A program made the position numbers and the translations under genes. A model generated the notes under the pieces. It was given only the letters and a program-made list of their open reading frames with translations, did no database searches and was not told the origin of the DNA. Of a DNA stretch of 64,000 nt, positions 1-9,322 are shown piece by piece; the stretch's first letter is position 1; each line of letters begins with the position of its first letter. The stretch is from Abyssibacter sp036156195 (GTDB lineage: Bacteria; Pseudomonadota; Gammaproteobacteria; Nevskiales; OUC007): NCBI GenBank assembly GCA_036156195.1, contig JAYZUZ010000012.1, positions 310,001-374,000 of the forward strand, read 5' to 3'.

Positions 1-369
1 AGAGTGCAACCCAAACGCCACGGCACTGGAGGTGTGGACAAACCGCGTCGCGCGGCGCTCCAGTGCGACTTTCACAAGGTTGCGCGTGCCACGGACATTG
101 ACCAGCGTCTGGCCTGCCCGATGACGCCGCCACAGACTCGTATCGCCGGCCACGTGAAACACCACGTCTGGATGCTCCGGCATGGCGTCCCGAACGGAGG
201 CCAGATCGGTGATATCGCCTGTCTGCCGCTGAACACCCCAGTGGTCCAGTAGAGCGACATCGGAGGTGGCGCGGTGCAATGCGACGACGTCCCAACCGTC
301 ACGGGCGAGCGCTTGGATCAGATTCAGACCGACAAAGCCCGTGGCTCCCGTCACAAACGCCAGCGGCAT
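1..369 (-). CDS. NAD-dependent epimerase/dehydratase (extended SDR), partial at window edge
   Basis: Only the first 123 codons are inside the window; the gene continues beyond base 1. The N-terminus carries the Rossmann dinucleotide motif GATGFVG (residues 8-14), followed by the alternating strands and helices of the extended short-chain dehydrogenase family, including an acidic site (QTGDITD) and the TSSAVAFG strand that precedes the YxxxK catalytic pair. That pair would lie outside the window. The family acts on nucleotide sugars or on dihydroflavonol/steroid-type ketones, and the substrate cannot be told here. The ATG at 367-369 is preceded on the minus strand by GGAGTCTC, a usable ribosome binding site. 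It lies 95 bases downstream of lapB on the same strand and may be cotranscribed with it. Confidence 0.8.
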   Translation of the reverse strand, partial: MPLAFVTGATGFVGLNLIQALARDGWDVVALHRATSDVALLDHWGVQRQTGDITDLASVRDAMPEHPDVVFHVAGDTSLWRRHRAGQTLVNVRGTRNLVKVALERRATRFVHTSSAVAFGLHS

Positions 370-464
370 CGAGACTCCTTACGATCACAATCCATCGTGG
401 ATCACTCGGCCAGCATAGGTAATTGTTCGACGAACGTCGAATAGACAAGCCAGTCGAAATCCGG

Positions 465-1646
465 CTAATGACCACCTGCGACAGGCGAGAGACCCGGTTT
501 CGCCACATCCGAAACCGGCACCATCGAGGCCCAATGCCTGCAACTCGGGCACTGCCAGTGAATGGCACGCCCCGAAAACCCACAATGCTGGCAGGCATAC
601 AGCGGAGCGCTGGCCAGCGTAGCCTTTAAGGCTGCATGCAACGTCGCCAACGGTGCGGCTAGCGGCTCAGGCAGTTCCGTCTGGTTGAGTTCCAGCAGAT
701 GGTTAAACGCCGTCCACGAGGGCGTATGGGCCAGATAGTCCGCGAGACGGTCGACACCCTGCCCGTTGCCTATTGCATCCGCCAAAGCAATCTGAACAGC
801 CGGGGGTGCGTCCGGCTGGGCCAGTTCCCGCAGGTAGGCAAGCCAGTCATCCAAGCCGCCGATGGCTGCGTAACAGCGCTTGAGCGGTTGCAGAACCTCG
901 ACGACGTATCGCGCGTCCTGGCGGATGACTCGCCGATAGGATCGTACCGCTGCCTTGGCATCGTCGGCGGCCTCGCGAGCCTTGCCCTCAAGCAGACTTG
1001 CCCGCACGCAATTGCGGTCATCGGCCAGTGCTTTTTTGGTCCACTGCAGGGCAGTCTTGTTGTCCTTCTGCCAGAGCGCCTCTTCCGCAAGCTCGCAGGC
1101 ATATTGCGCCAGTCGCTGGGGTTCAGGCGCCCCCTGCACTTTCTCCTGTCGGCGAGTGGCGTCGATCGCCCGCTCCCAGTCACGTTCCTTCTCGTAGATC
1201 GATACCAGAGAAGCCAACGCAACGTCCTGGAACATCCCCTGCTCCAGCAACTCAAGATAAAGACCTTCGGCGCGGTCTAACACGCCAGCCTTCATGTAAT
1301 CCTGGGCGAGTTCCAAGCGCGCGCGATTGCGATACTTGTGATCAAGGTTTGGCCTGGCAACCAGATTCTGGTGCACGCGCAAAGCCCGATCGACCTCACC
1401 TCGGCGACGAAACAGGGATCCCAGGGCGAGATGCGTCTCGACGGTTTCGTTGTCCACTTCCAACAGACGAATAAACACATCCATCGCCTTGTCGGTTTCG
1501 TCGTTGACGAGATACTGGACGCCCTGCAGATAGTCGGTGTTAGGCGCAGGCCCCGATTCCGGAGACCGGACGCGACTGCGCAGATACCAGCCCACGGCGC
1601 CTGCCATGGGCATCAACAACAGCGCTAGGCCAAAGGCGTCAAACAT
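465..1646 (-). CDS. lapB: Lipopolysaccharide assembly protein LapB (YciM)
   Basis: The 393-residue protein has the LapB architecture. An N-terminal membrane anchor (about residues 3-20) is followed by a long stretch of tetratricopeptide repeats (about 35-330) and a C-terminal rubredoxin-like metal knuckle with two CxxC pairs (C352/C355 and C366/C369). In E. coli LapB sits in the inner membrane facing the cytoplasm and delivers LpxC to the protease FtsH, so it balances LPS with phospholipid synthesis. Length (E. coli about 389) and the zinc-type cysteines match the family. Its start overlaps the end of lapA by 8 bases, the usual lapA-lapB arrangement, which suggests translational coupling. Confidence 0.95.
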   Translation of the reverse strand: MFDAFGLALLLMPMAGAVGWYLRSRVRSPESGPAPNTDYLQGVQYLVNDETDKAMDVFIRLLEVDNETVETHLALGSLFRRRGEVDRALRVHQNLVARPNLDHKYRNRARLELAQDYMKAGVLDRAEGLYLELLEQGMFQDVALASLVSIYEKERDWERAIDATRRQEKVQGAPEPQRLAQYACELAEEALWQKDNKTALQWTKKALADDRNCVRASLLEGKAREAADDAKAAVRSYRRVIRQDARYVVEVLQPLKRCYAAIGGLDDWLAYLRELAQPDAPPAVQIALADAIGNGQGVDRLADYLAHTPSWTAFNHLLELNQTELPEPLAAPLATLHAALKATLASAPLYACQHCGFSGRAIHWQCPSCRHWASMVPVSDVAKPGLSPVAGGH

Positions 1647-1962
1647 CGTGGATCGGGAGGTTCCGAAGGTTCTTGAGCTCGGCCTCCTGATCCTTGATCT
1701 GCCGGGCTTGGCGCTTGATTTTCCGCTTGAGTCGGGCGACGCGCAGCGCGCTAATCAACAGCATCACGACCACCACAACAAGCAGCTCAATCACCATCCA
1801 GAAGATGAGCGGCCCTGAAAATTCCGCCACCAGCAGATCAACGGTGACATGTTCTGTATTGGTGAACGCCAATGCCACGCCAAGGCAGATGACAATGAGG
1901 ACCGCCACGACCATGAGCGCACGACCGACGGCGCCGCGATGGTCAGCTGTTTCCGTTGACAC
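1639..1962 (-). CDS. lapA: LapA (YciS) inner-membrane LPS assembly protein
   Basis: This 107-residue protein has two hydrophobic segments (about residues 15-35 and 52-74) and then a basic, coiled-coil-like cytoplasmic tail rich in Lys, Arg, Glu and Gln. That is the layout of LapA/DUF1049 proteins, which work with LapB in coupling LPS synthesis to its transport. The chosen start is GTG at 1960-1962, because no in-frame ATG lies before the first membrane segment. It overlaps the end of ihfB by 20 bases, so ihfB, lapA and lapB probably form one transcript. Confidence 0.9.
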   Translation of the reverse strand: MSTETADHRGAVGRALMVVAVLIVICLGVALAFTNTEHVTVDLLVAEFSGPLIFWMVIELLVVVVVMLLISALRVARLKRKIKRQARQIKDQEAELKNLRNLPIHDV

Positions 1963-2227
1963 GCTCGCGCAGCTCCTTTCCAGGCTTGAAATGTGGAACC
2001 GCTTTGGACGGAATCACGACGGCATCGCCCGTCTTCGGATTACGACCAATACGCTGGGGGCGATGATGCAGTGAAAAACTGCCGAAGCCGCGGATCTCAA
2101 TACGGTCTTCACCGGCAAGCGAATCCGTAATCTTGTCCAGCAGCAACTTGACCGCCAACTCCACATCCTTATGCGAAAGATGCGGCTGCTGGTCCGCCAG
2201 TTGGTCGATGAGTTCAGACTTGGTCAT
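1943..2227 (-). CDS. ihfB: Integration host factor beta subunit
   Basis: Starting at the ATG before TKSELID the protein has 94 residues, the same length as E. coli IHF-beta. It shows the DNABII fold signature: an N-terminal helical dimerisation region, the segment RIEIRGFGSFSLHHR, and the DNA-bending arm RIGRNPKTGDAV. IHF is a heterodimer that bends DNA sharply at specific sites and assists transcription, recombination and replication. An upstream in-frame ATG would add ten residues and is less likely. The gene follows rpsA with a terminator between them, as in many gammaproteobacteria. The partner subunit ihfA is also in this window at 30710-31009. Confidence 0.97.
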   Translation of the reverse strand: MTKSELIDQLADQQPHLSHKDVELAVKLLLDKITDSLAGEDRIEIRGFGSFSLHHRPQRIGRNPKTGDAVVIPSKAVPHFKPGKELRERVNGNS

Positions 2228-2273
2228 GAACGCGGTCGCGCTCCTATCGGTCATCACCCAGCCACACTAGAAC

Positions 2274-2310
2274 AAAAGCCCGTGGCGCGCAACACGCCAC
2301 GGGCTTTTTT
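2274..2310 (-). terminator. Intrinsic terminator between rpsA and ihfB
   Basis: An 11-base-pair perfect stem (2277-2287 with 2295-2305) closes a 7-base loop. It is flanked by A residues on the left and T residues on the right, so it could act in both directions. On the minus strand it lies about 40 bases after the rpsA stop codon and should limit read-through into ihfB. Confidence 0.8.
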
Positions 2311-2351
2311 CCTCTTTATTTTCCTAAGCTTACAGTGATTGCAAGATGCGC

Positions 2352-4031
2352 TTATGCGTCCTTGCCGTCACCCATCTGCTCCTTGAGCAGATCACCCAGG
2401 CTGGTCGTGCCGGTCTGAGCACTACGGCTGTACTCGGCCACGGCATCGGCCTCTTCCTTCATTTCCTTGGCCTTGATGGACAGGGAAATTGAACGGGTCT
2501 TGCGGTCCATACCGACGATACGGGCTTCCACCTGCTCGCCAACCGTCAGCGCCGTGCGGGCATCTTCGATGCGCTCGCGAGCGATGTCGGCCACACGCAG
2601 GTAACCGTCGATACCCTCTTCCAGATCGATCACGGCGCCACGCGGATCCACTTCGCGAATGGTTCCGGTCACGATGGAGCCCTTCGGATGGCGGCCCATG
2701 TAGGACGCGAACGGATCCTGTTCCATCTGCTTCACGCCCAGCGAGATGCGCTCACGCTCAGCGTCGATGGACAGCACGACGGCTTCGATCTCTTCACCCT
2801 TGGAGAAGTTGCGGACCAGATCGTCGCCTTCTTCGTTCCAGGACAGGTCGGACAAATGAACCAGACCATCGATGCCGCCGTCCAGGCCGATGAAGATACC
2901 GAAGTCGGTGATCGACTTGATGGCACCACGGACCTTGTCGCCCTTCTGGAAGTTCTGAGCGAACTCTTCCCACGGGTTGGGGATGCACTGCTTGATACCG
3001 AGAGAAATACGACGACGTTCTTCGTCGATATCCAGCACCATGACCTCGACTTCGTCGCCGATCTGCACGACCTTGCCGGGCGACACGTTCTTGTTGGTCC
3101 AGTCCATTTCGGACACGTGGACCAGACCTTCCACACCCTCTTCGATCTCGACGAATGCACCGTAGTCGGTGATGTTCGTGACCTTGCCGAACAGGCGGGT
3201 GGACTCGGGGTAGCGACGGGCGATATCGACCCAGGGATCTTCACCCAGCTGCTTGAGACCCAGCGAGACGCGCATGCGCTCGCGGTCGAACTTCAGCACC
3301 TTGACTTCGACTTCCTGGCCGGCTTCGACGACTTCCGACGGATCCTTCACGCGCTTCCAGGACATGTCGGTGATGTGCAGCAGACCATCGATGCCACCCA
3401 GATCGACGAACGCGCCGTAGTCGACGAGGTTCTTGACCACGCCCTGCAGCACGATGCCTTCCTGCAGCTTCTCGATCAGTGCCTCGCGCTCCACCGAGTA
3501 TTCGGCTTCGAGCACTTCGCGGCGCGAGACCACGACGTTGTTGCGCACACGATCCAGCTTGATGACCTTGAACTCAAGCGGCTTGCCTTCCAGGTAAGCG
3601 GTATCGCGCACGGGGCGGATATCGACCAGCGAACCCGGCAGGAAGGCGCGCACATTGCCCACGTCGACGGTGTAACCACCTTTGACCTTGCCGCTGATCT
3701 GACCCACGACGATTTCCTCGTCGTCGAACGCCTTCTGCAGGCGATCCCAGGTCTTGATGCGCTCAGCCTTTTCCTTGGACAGCTTGGTTTCACCAAAGCC
3801 ATCTTCAACGGTCTCCAGGGCGACTTCGACGTCGTCACCTTCGCCGATGGTCAGCTCACCGGAGTCGTTGTAGAACTCCTCGATCGGGATCACGCCTTCG
3901 GACTTCAGGCCCGCATCGACGATGACCACATCCGGCTTAACCTGCAGCACACGGGCCGTAACAATCGAGCCAGGCTGCATGGTTTGTTGAGCAATGGATT
4001 GCTCGAAGAGTTCAGCAAAACTTTCAGACAT
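2352..4031 (-). CDS. rpsA: 30S ribosomal protein S1
   Basis: The 559-residue protein contains six S1 (OB-fold) repeats, at about 17-86, 104-170, 188-258, 273-343, 360-430 and 447-517. E. coli S1 has 557 residues and the same repeat number. S1 binds mRNA upstream of start codons on the 30S subunit and unfolds structured leaders. The ATG at 4029-4031 gives the conserved start MSESFAELFE. No clear Shine-Dalgarno sequence precedes it (the bases are TTAATTCTT), which fits the known SD-poor, S1-autoregulated leader of rpsA in enterobacteria; regulation here is inferred. Terminators lie on both sides, so rpsA probably also has its own promoter. Confidence 0.98.
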   Translation of the reverse strand: MSESFAELFEQSIAQQTMQPGSIVTARVLQVKPDVVIVDAGLKSEGVIPIEEFYNDSGELTIGEGDDVEVALETVEDGFGETKLSKEKAERIKTWDRLQKAFDDEEIVVGQISGKVKGGYTVDVGNVRAFLPGSLVDIRPVRDTAYLEGKPLEFKVIKLDRVRNNVVVSRREVLEAEYSVEREALIEKLQEGIVLQGVVKNLVDYGAFVDLGGIDGLLHITDMSWKRVKDPSEVVEAGQEVEVKVLKFDRERMRVSLGLKQLGEDPWVDIARRYPESTRLFGKVTNITDYGAFVEIEEGVEGLVHVSEMDWTNKNVSPGKVVQIGDEVEVMVLDIDEERRRISLGIKQCIPNPWEEFAQNFQKGDKVRGAIKSITDFGIFIGLDGGIDGLVHLSDLSWNEEGDDLVRNFSKGEEIEAVVLSIDAERERISLGVKQMEQDPFASYMGRHPKGSIVTGTIREVDPRGAVIDLEEGIDGYLRVADIARERIEDARTALTVGEQVEARIVGMDRKTRSISLSIKAKEMKEEADAVAEYSRSAQTGTTSLGDLLKEQMGDGKDA

Positions 4032-4088
4032 AAGAATTAAACACACTTGGTTTGTACCGGCGGTTCATCCGTAAATGCCGGGGCTGTC

Positions 4089-4121
4089 AAAAACAATCGG
4101 GGCGCCAGTCCTTGGCGCCCC
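4089..4121 (-). terminator. Intrinsic terminator between cmk and rpsA
   Basis: A GGGGCGCC/GGCGCCCC stem (4099-4106 with 4114-4121) with a 7-base loop is followed on the minus strand by GATTG and a run of five T. It lies 29 bases after the cmk stop codon, so aroA-cmk transcription is at least partly stopped before rpsA. Confidence 0.75.
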
Positions 4122-4149
4122 GGGCTTAACTGTCAGCGTGATGGGTCGG

Positions 4150-4833
4150 CTATGTCAGCCGCCGCTCGACGACCAGTGCCATGACACGCTCGAATACCTG
4201 CTCAATGCCAAGCTCAGAGGTATCGATGATCACGGCATCGTCCGCAGGCTTTAAAGGCGCTGTCGCACGCGTCGCATCACGTTCATCACGCTGAATAATA
4301 TCAGAGTAAATCCTTTCAAAAATAGCACTGTCTTCCGCCACGCTCAACTGTGCTGCTCTGCGACGTGCCCGAACTTCCGCGGAGGCATTGAGAAAAATCT
4401 TCAGCGGCGCCTCCGGAAAGACCACTGTGCCCATATCCCGACCATCGGCCACAAGGCCTGGGGCTTGGCGGAAATCCCGCTGGCGCTCGAGCAAGCCGGC
4501 GCGAACAGAGGGTTGCGTGGCCACCTTGGACGCCGCCTCGCCGACGGTTTCTTCGCGGATTGCCGTGGTGACATCATCGCCATCCAGATCGATGCGCACC
4601 CCCTGTTTTGCTTGCACGTCGAACCGGACAGGCAGGCTGCGCGCAATGCCACCCAAGGTCTCCGCATCGTCCAATGCAGTGCCACGACGCACGGCACTCA
4701 GTGCGACCAGTCTGTACAAGGCGCCGGAGTCGAGCAGATGCCAGCCCAGTGTCTGGCTCAACGTCAGGGCCAGCGTGCCCTTACCGACACCACTGGGGCC
4801 ATCAATCGCCACGACGGGCACGTCTACATGCAT
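4150..4833 (-). CDS. cmk: Cytidylate kinase
   Basis: The 227-residue protein carries the P-loop GPSGVGKGT (residues 12-20), then the LLDSGALYR and DGRDMGTVVFP signatures of CMP/dCMP kinase. It phosphorylates CMP and dCMP to the diphosphates in pyrimidine nucleotide synthesis and recycling in the cytoplasm. Length matches the roughly 225-residue bacterial family. The ATG overlaps the last codons of aroA by 10 bases, indicating coupled translation. The order aroA-cmk-rpsA-ihfB is conserved across gammaproteobacteria and supports the assignment. Confidence 0.97.
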   Translation of the reverse strand: MHVDVPVVAIDGPSGVGKGTLALTLSQTLGWHLLDSGALYRLVALSAVRRGTALDDAETLGGIARSLPVRFDVQAKQGVRIDLDGDDVTTAIREETVGEAASKVATQPSVRAGLLERQRDFRQAPGLVADGRDMGTVVFPEAPLKIFLNASAEVRARRRAAQLSVAEDSAIFERIYSDIIQRDERDATRATAPLKPADDAVIIDTSELGIEQVFERVMALVVERRLT

Positions 4834-6146
4834 GACGCCTCCTCAATCTTCAATCCAAGCGCGGCCATCAGCGGCACAAATCCCGGGAATGAAGTGCGCA
4901 CATTAGCGACATCCCGGATCTCGATACCGTCGGGGGCGACCGACCCCAGTGCCGCAAACGCCATCGCGATACGGTGATCATCATGCGATTCCACGACACC
5001 GCCGGTAACGCCGCCGCCCTGCAGGGTAATGCCGTCCGCCTGCTCCTCGACCGTCACGCCCACGGCCTGGAGTCCTGCGGCCATGGCCGCGATTCGATCC
5101 GATTCCTTGACGCGTAATTCGGCCGCTCCAGTGATCCGCGTACGCCCCTGCGCGCAGGCTGCGGCCACCAACAACGCCGGAAATTCATCAATGGCCAGCG
5201 GTACCAGCGCTGGCGGAATGTCCACACCGCGCAAGGCAGACGCACGAATACGCAGATCAGCGACTGGCTCTGCACCCGCCGCACGGACATTGGTCAGTTC
5301 CACTTGGGCGCCCATCATTTCCAGGATCTTCAGCACGCCCGCCCGCGAAGGATTAACGCCCACATTCGGCAGGCTGATATCCGATTGCGGCGTAATCGCG
5401 GCGGCAACCAGAGGGAAGGTCGCCGAGGAAAGATCCGCCGGCACCTCTATACGCGTGGCTGTCAGCCGCTGCCCCCCGCGAACCGAGCAACGCCGCCCCT
5501 GCACGGGGACATCCACCCCAAAACTGGCCAGCATGCGCTCAGTATGGTCCCTGCTAATGCCGGGCTCATCCACGCGGGTTGTACCGTCGGCGTACAAACC
5601 CGCGAGCAGCAGCGCACTTTTGACCTGAGCCGAGGCAATGGACAATTGAAACGCGCGGCCTGACAGCGGTTGACCGCCATGAATTCGGAGCGGCGCGGTT
5701 CCCTCATCTGTCGCATCGATGCGCGCCCCCATCTGGCTCAATGGGTCGGTTACGCGACGCATCGGACGCCGTGAGAGCGAGGCGTCACCTGACAAGGTCG
5801 TCGAGAAGGATTGCCCGGACAGCAGGCCGCACATCAGCCGCATGGACGTGCCGCTATTCCCCAAATCCAGGTCGCAGCCGGGTGCAGACAACCCGTGCAA
5901 GCCCACGCCGTGAATCCGCATGGCGGCGTCAGCGATGTCCTCACAGACAACTCCCATGGCCTCGAAGGCGCGCCGCGTCGCCAGGCAATCCTCGCCCTGC
6001 AGAAAGCCCTCCACGGTTGTCGTCCCGTCGGCCAGCGCGCCGAACATCACTGCGCGATGCGAAATCGATTTATCGCCCGGCACAGTGGCGGAACCGCGCA
6101 GCGGCCCACCCGCATGGACACGAAAGGAATGGGTTGTTTGGGTCAT
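4824..6146 (-). CDS. aroA: 3-phosphoshikimate 1-carboxyvinyltransferase (EPSP synthase)
   Basis: This 440-residue enzyme joins shikimate 3-phosphate and phosphoenolpyruvate in the sixth step of the shikimate pathway. The sequence shows the family signatures GDKSISHRAVMFGAL near residue 25, GNSGTSMRLMCGLL near residue 97 and the C-terminal KESDRIAAMAAGL. In pseudomonads this enzyme is often fused to the C-terminus of TyrA. Here tyrA and aroA are separate but overlap by four bases (ATGA), so the link is kept at the translational level. Confidence 0.97.
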   Translation of the reverse strand: MTQTTHSFRVHAGGPLRGSATVPGDKSISHRAVMFGALADGTTTVEGFLQGEDCLATRRAFEAMGVVCEDIADAAMRIHGVGLHGLSAPGCDLDLGNSGTSMRLMCGLLSGQSFSTTLSGDASLSRRPMRRVTDPLSQMGARIDATDEGTAPLRIHGGQPLSGRAFQLSIASAQVKSALLLAGLYADGTTRVDEPGISRDHTERMLASFGVDVPVQGRRCSVRGGQRLTATRIEVPADLSSATFPLVAAAITPQSDISLPNVGVNPSRAGVLKILEMMGAQVELTNVRAAGAEPVADLRIRASALRGVDIPPALVPLAIDEFPALLVAAACAQGRTRITGAAELRVKESDRIAAMAAGLQAVGVTVEEQADGITLQGGGVTGGVVESHDDHRIAMAFAALGSVAPDGIEIRDVANVRTSFPGFVPLMAALGLKIEEASCM

Positions 6147-7030
6147 GGTGTGGGTGTCTGGTCCGTCAGGCTCAGGTACGCGTCGCGCGCCTGCTTGGCG
6201 CGGCGAAAGCCGGTTTCGATCTGCTCTGCATCTTGCTGATCAATCGCTTCTCGCAACGCCTGCAGCTTCCCGATCAGTGCATCGAGGTTCGCCGTCACCG
6301 CCTCACGATTGGCCAGCGCGATATCCCGCCACATGACGGGTGAACTCGACGCAATCCGTGTGAAGTCGCGAAATCCGCCAGCGGCATACATGAAGATCTC
6401 ATCGTGATCTGGGCGGGTCGCAAGCAAGTCCACCAGGGCAAAAGCCAGCATATGCGGCAGATGGCTCGTCGCCGCGAGCACGTCATCATGATGTGACGCG
6501 TCCATTCGGATGGTGCGAGCGCCACAGGCCTGCCAGAGCTGTTCGACCTCGATAATGGCCGCGTCCGCGCTCGCCGCAGTCGGCGTCAAGATGGCAAGTC
6601 GATCCTGATAAAGCGTCGAGAATGCGGCTGCCACACCTGTACGCTCTGTTCCGGCAATGGGATGGGCGGGCACGAATCCAGCCGGCAGGTGACCAAACGC
6701 TTGCCGGGCTGCTGCGATGACAGACTGTTTCGTCGAGCCCACATCGGTCATGACCGCGTCCGGGCCCACGACCCGCGCGAGCGCGTCAAACACCGCACCC
6801 ATGGCCAGTACGGGCACACACACGACATGGAGTTGCGCCTGGGCGGCAACGGATTCCGCGTCCAGGGCATAGCGATGAATCACCCCGAGTTCGACGGCGC
6901 GGCGCAGTTCCTCCTCTCTGCGTCCGTAGCCAATGATCTCACCCCTGTACCCCGCAGCACGCAGAGCGAGCGCCACCGATCCACCGATCAAGCCAACGCC
7001 GTAAATGGCTACCGCCCGTGCCTCTATCAT
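6143..7030 (-). CDS. tyrA: Prephenate (arogenate) dehydrogenase
   Basis: The 295-residue protein has an N-terminal NAD(P)-binding motif GVGLIGGSVALALR (about residues 11-24), the TDVGSTKQSV segment and the VPAHPIAGTERTGVAAA active-site region. These define the monofunctional TyrA family, which oxidatively decarboxylates prephenate or arogenate on the way to tyrosine. There is no chorismate mutase domain, because that activity sits on PheA at 8200-9306. It starts 6 bases after hisC ends. Whether prephenate or arogenate is preferred cannot be read from the sequence. Confidence 0.93.
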   Translation of the reverse strand: MIEARAVAIYGVGLIGGSVALALRAAGYRGEIIGYGRREEELRRAVELGVIHRYALDAESVAAQAQLHVVCVPVLAMGAVFDALARVVGPDAVMTDVGSTKQSVIAAARQAFGHLPAGFVPAHPIAGTERTGVAAAFSTLYQDRLAILTPTAASADAAIIEVEQLWQACGARTIRMDASHHDDVLAATSHLPHMLAFALVDLLATRPDHDEIFMYAAGGFRDFTRIASSSPVMWRDIALANREAVTANLDALIGKLQALREAIDQQDAEQIETGFRRAKQARDAYLSLTDQTPTP

Positions 7031-7036
7031 CCGGCG

Positions 7037-8164
7037 TCAGTGCGCTGCGAGTACGCGGGTCAGCGCCTCGATGAACCGCTCGTTTTCTTCTGCGGTGCCA
7101 ACCGTGGTGCGCAGGTGTTGCGGCATGCCGTAACCCGCCAGCGGCCGCACGATCACGCCCTCCCGAAGTAGCGCCTCATACACCGGTGCGGCGTCCCGAC
7201 CAAGATCAAACGTCAGAAAGTTCGCATGTGTCGGCAGGTAACCGAGACCCAGCCCGTCCAGTGCCTGACGCAGACGCGCCAGACCCGTCAGGTTCAGGGC
7301 AACGGACTGGTCGACAAAATCCGTGTCAGCCAGGGCTGCGCGGGCCGCGACATGCGCGACAGCGTTATTGTTAAACGGCTGGCGGACGCGATTGAGAATA
7401 TCGGCCAGACCTGGATGCGACAGGCCGTAACCAACCCGCATGGCTGCAATGCCATAGACCTTGGAGAAGGTGCGCGTGACAACAAGATTGGGATACGCAT
7501 CTAGCAGACGCCGCGCATCGATCCGCCATTCCTCTGGCTGATAGTCGTAGTACGCCTCGTCGAGCACGACGACCACATCCTCCGGCACCCCACGCAGGAA
7601 CGCCTCAAATGCGTCGGGTTCGATCCAGGTCCCCGTTGGGTTGTTGGGGTTTGCAACAAACACCAGCCGGACATCGCTATCGATGAGCGCAGCCATCGCA
7701 GCCAGGTCATGCCCGTAGGGCATATCGCTGTCCGGCGCCAGCGCCGGGGCCACCCGCGCGATGCCGCTGGCTGCCGCCGTGGCAATCGGATACACCGCGA
7801 ACGCAAAATCAGAGAACACAGCGGCACGCTCGGGGCCCAACAACGCCTGTGCGAGCAGCACCAGGATGTCATTGGAGCCATTGCCGAGGGTAATCCGCTC
7901 AGCCTCGATGCCATGGTAGGCCGCCAGATCCGCCTTGAGTTCATGGCCAGCCGCATCGGGGTAGCGTGCAAAGAACTCCCCGCCCAGCGCGCCTTGCACG
8001 GCAGCCGTCACCGCCGGACTGCAACCCAGGGGATTTTCGTTGCTGGCCAGCTTGATCGAGCCGGTTATCCCCAGTTCACGCTCCAGCACCTCGACGGGCT
8101 TGCCCGGCGTATACGGCTTGAGGGCGACGGGGCCCGGCATCGCTAGCTGCTTGAAATCAATCAT
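7037..8164 (-). CDS. hisC: Histidinol-phosphate aminotransferase
   Basis: This 375-residue fold-type I PLP enzyme shows the conserved SNENPLG start region, the FVANPNNPTGTW loop, the LDEAYYDY cofactor site and the PLP lysine in TRTFSKVYGIAAMRVGYG. HisC transaminates imidazole-acetol phosphate in histidine synthesis. Copies in the pheA-tyrA neighbourhood (often called hisC2) commonly also act as the aromatic aminotransferase for phenylpyruvate and 4-hydroxyphenylpyruvate. That broader role is inferred from the location between pheA and tyrA. Confidence 0.93.
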   Translation of the reverse strand: MIDFKQLAMPGPVALKPYTPGKPVEVLERELGITGSIKLASNENPLGCSPAVTAAVQGALGGEFFARYPDAAGHELKADLAAYHGIEAERITLGNGSNDILVLLAQALLGPERAAVFSDFAFAVYPIATAAASGIARVAPALAPDSDMPYGHDLAAMAALIDSDVRLVFVANPNNPTGTWIEPDAFEAFLRGVPEDVVVVLDEAYYDYQPEEWRIDARRLLDAYPNLVVTRTFSKVYGIAAMRVGYGLSHPGLADILNRVRQPFNNNAVAHVAARAALADTDFVDQSVALNLTGLARLRQALDGLGLGYLPTHANFLTFDLGRDAAPVYEALLREGVIVRPLAGYGMPQHLRTTVGTAEENERFIEALTRVLAAH

Positions 8165-8199
8165 GGTTTGCCTGTTGTTCGTCCTAGATTGCGCGGCAG

Positions 8200-9306
8200 T
8201 TAACCCAATGGCGCACGCGGGTACGACCCCAGTATCTTGAACAGGTCGGACCGGGCCTCAACGGCCTTGAGCACCTCGTTCAGAGGGGCCTCGTCTGCAT
8301 GACCGGCCACGTCGATGTAAAAATTGTAGTTCCAGTTACCGCGACGCGATGGCCTGGACTCAATGCGGGTCATGTTGACCCCGGCATCGGAAAACGGCTT
8401 GAGCAGCTCGAACAATGCCCCGGGGCGCTGGTCGCCGCCATGGGCCGAGCAGACAAACGACGTCATGTCGTCACCCGTCGGGTCCGTCTGCTGGCGGCCG
8501 ATCACCAGAAAACGCGTCGTGTTATCCGATTCGTCCTCGATGTTCGCCGCGGCAATTTTGAGTTTGTACAACTCGGCAGCCGGCCGGCCGGCGATCGCTG
8601 CCCACCCCTGCCCCGGATGCTCTGACACCAGGCGTGCGGCCTTACCGTTACTCGACGCCGTCTCCAGCTCGGCCGCGGGCAAGCGGGTTTGCAGCCAGGT
8701 GCGGCACTGCGCCAATGACTGCGGATGTGCAATCACCTTGGTGATGCCTTCCGGCAGCTCCTGGTCGCTCAGCAGATGGTGATGAATTGGCAACGTCACC
8801 TCCCCGCAAATACGCAAAGGACTGGACACGAACAAGTCCAAGGTGTGGCTCACCACCCCTTCCGACGAGTTTTCGATCGGCACCACGCCGTAATGCGAAT
8901 TGCCGGCTTCCACATCCCGGAAAATCTCGTCAATCGCCACCATGGGACGCGACCGGACAGCGTGACCGAAATGCTTGTGCACGGCGCCCTGGGTGTACGT
9001 CCCCTCAGGCCCGAGATAGGCAACCGCCAGAGGGGACTCCAGCGACAAGCAGGCGGACATGATCTCACGCATGAGCCGCGCAATCGTCTCGCCAGTCAGC
9101 GGCCCCTCGTTGCGATCCATGACCCGGCGGAGCACTTCGGCCTCGCGTGACGGACGATACATATCGCCCACGTCGCCCGCCTTTTGCTTGATGATCGCGA
9201 TCTCCTGCGCCAGACGCGCCCGATCGGCAATCATCCGCTGGATGGACAAATCCAGTTCGTCAATGGAGGCACGAGCCTCGGCCAACCTGTCTTGATGATC
9301 CGTCAT
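8200..9306 (-). CDS. pheA: Bifunctional chorismate mutase/prephenate dehydratase (P-protein)
   Basis: Three domains can be seen in the 368 residues. An all-helical chorismate mutase covers about 1-90. The prephenate dehydratase domain (about 95-275) has IENSSEGVVSHTLDLF and the catalytic TTRFLVIG motif. A C-terminal ACT regulatory domain carries the ESRPSRRGNWNY phenylalanine-binding signature. The enzyme turns chorismate into phenylpyruvate and is usually feedback-inhibited by phenylalanine through the ACT domain. It lies between serA (16 bases upstream) and hisC (35 bases downstream) and is probably cotranscribed with them. Confidence 0.97.
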   Translation of the reverse strand: MTDHQDRLAEARASIDELDLSIQRMIADRARLAQEIAIIKQKAGDVGDMYRPSREAEVLRRVMDRNEGPLTGETIARLMREIMSACLSLESPLAVAYLGPEGTYTQGAVHKHFGHAVRSRPMVAIDEIFRDVEAGNSHYGVVPIENSSEGVVSHTLDLFVSSPLRICGEVTLPIHHHLLSDQELPEGITKVIAHPQSLAQCRTWLQTRLPAAELETASSNGKAARLVSEHPGQGWAAIAGRPAAELYKLKIAAANIEDESDNTTRFLVIGRQQTDPTGDDMTSFVCSAHGGDQRPGALFELLKPFSDAGVNMTRIESRPSRRGNWNYNFYIDVAGHADEAPLNEVLKAVEARSDLFKILGSYPRAPLG

Positions 9307-9322
9307 CCCGGTTCGTCCTGAA

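Noticed and set aside
2688..4040. 450-codon open frame antisense to rpsA
   Set aside because: It mirrors the S1 repeats on the opposite strand, has no ribosome binding site or family similarity, and is explained by high-GC codon bias of rpsA.
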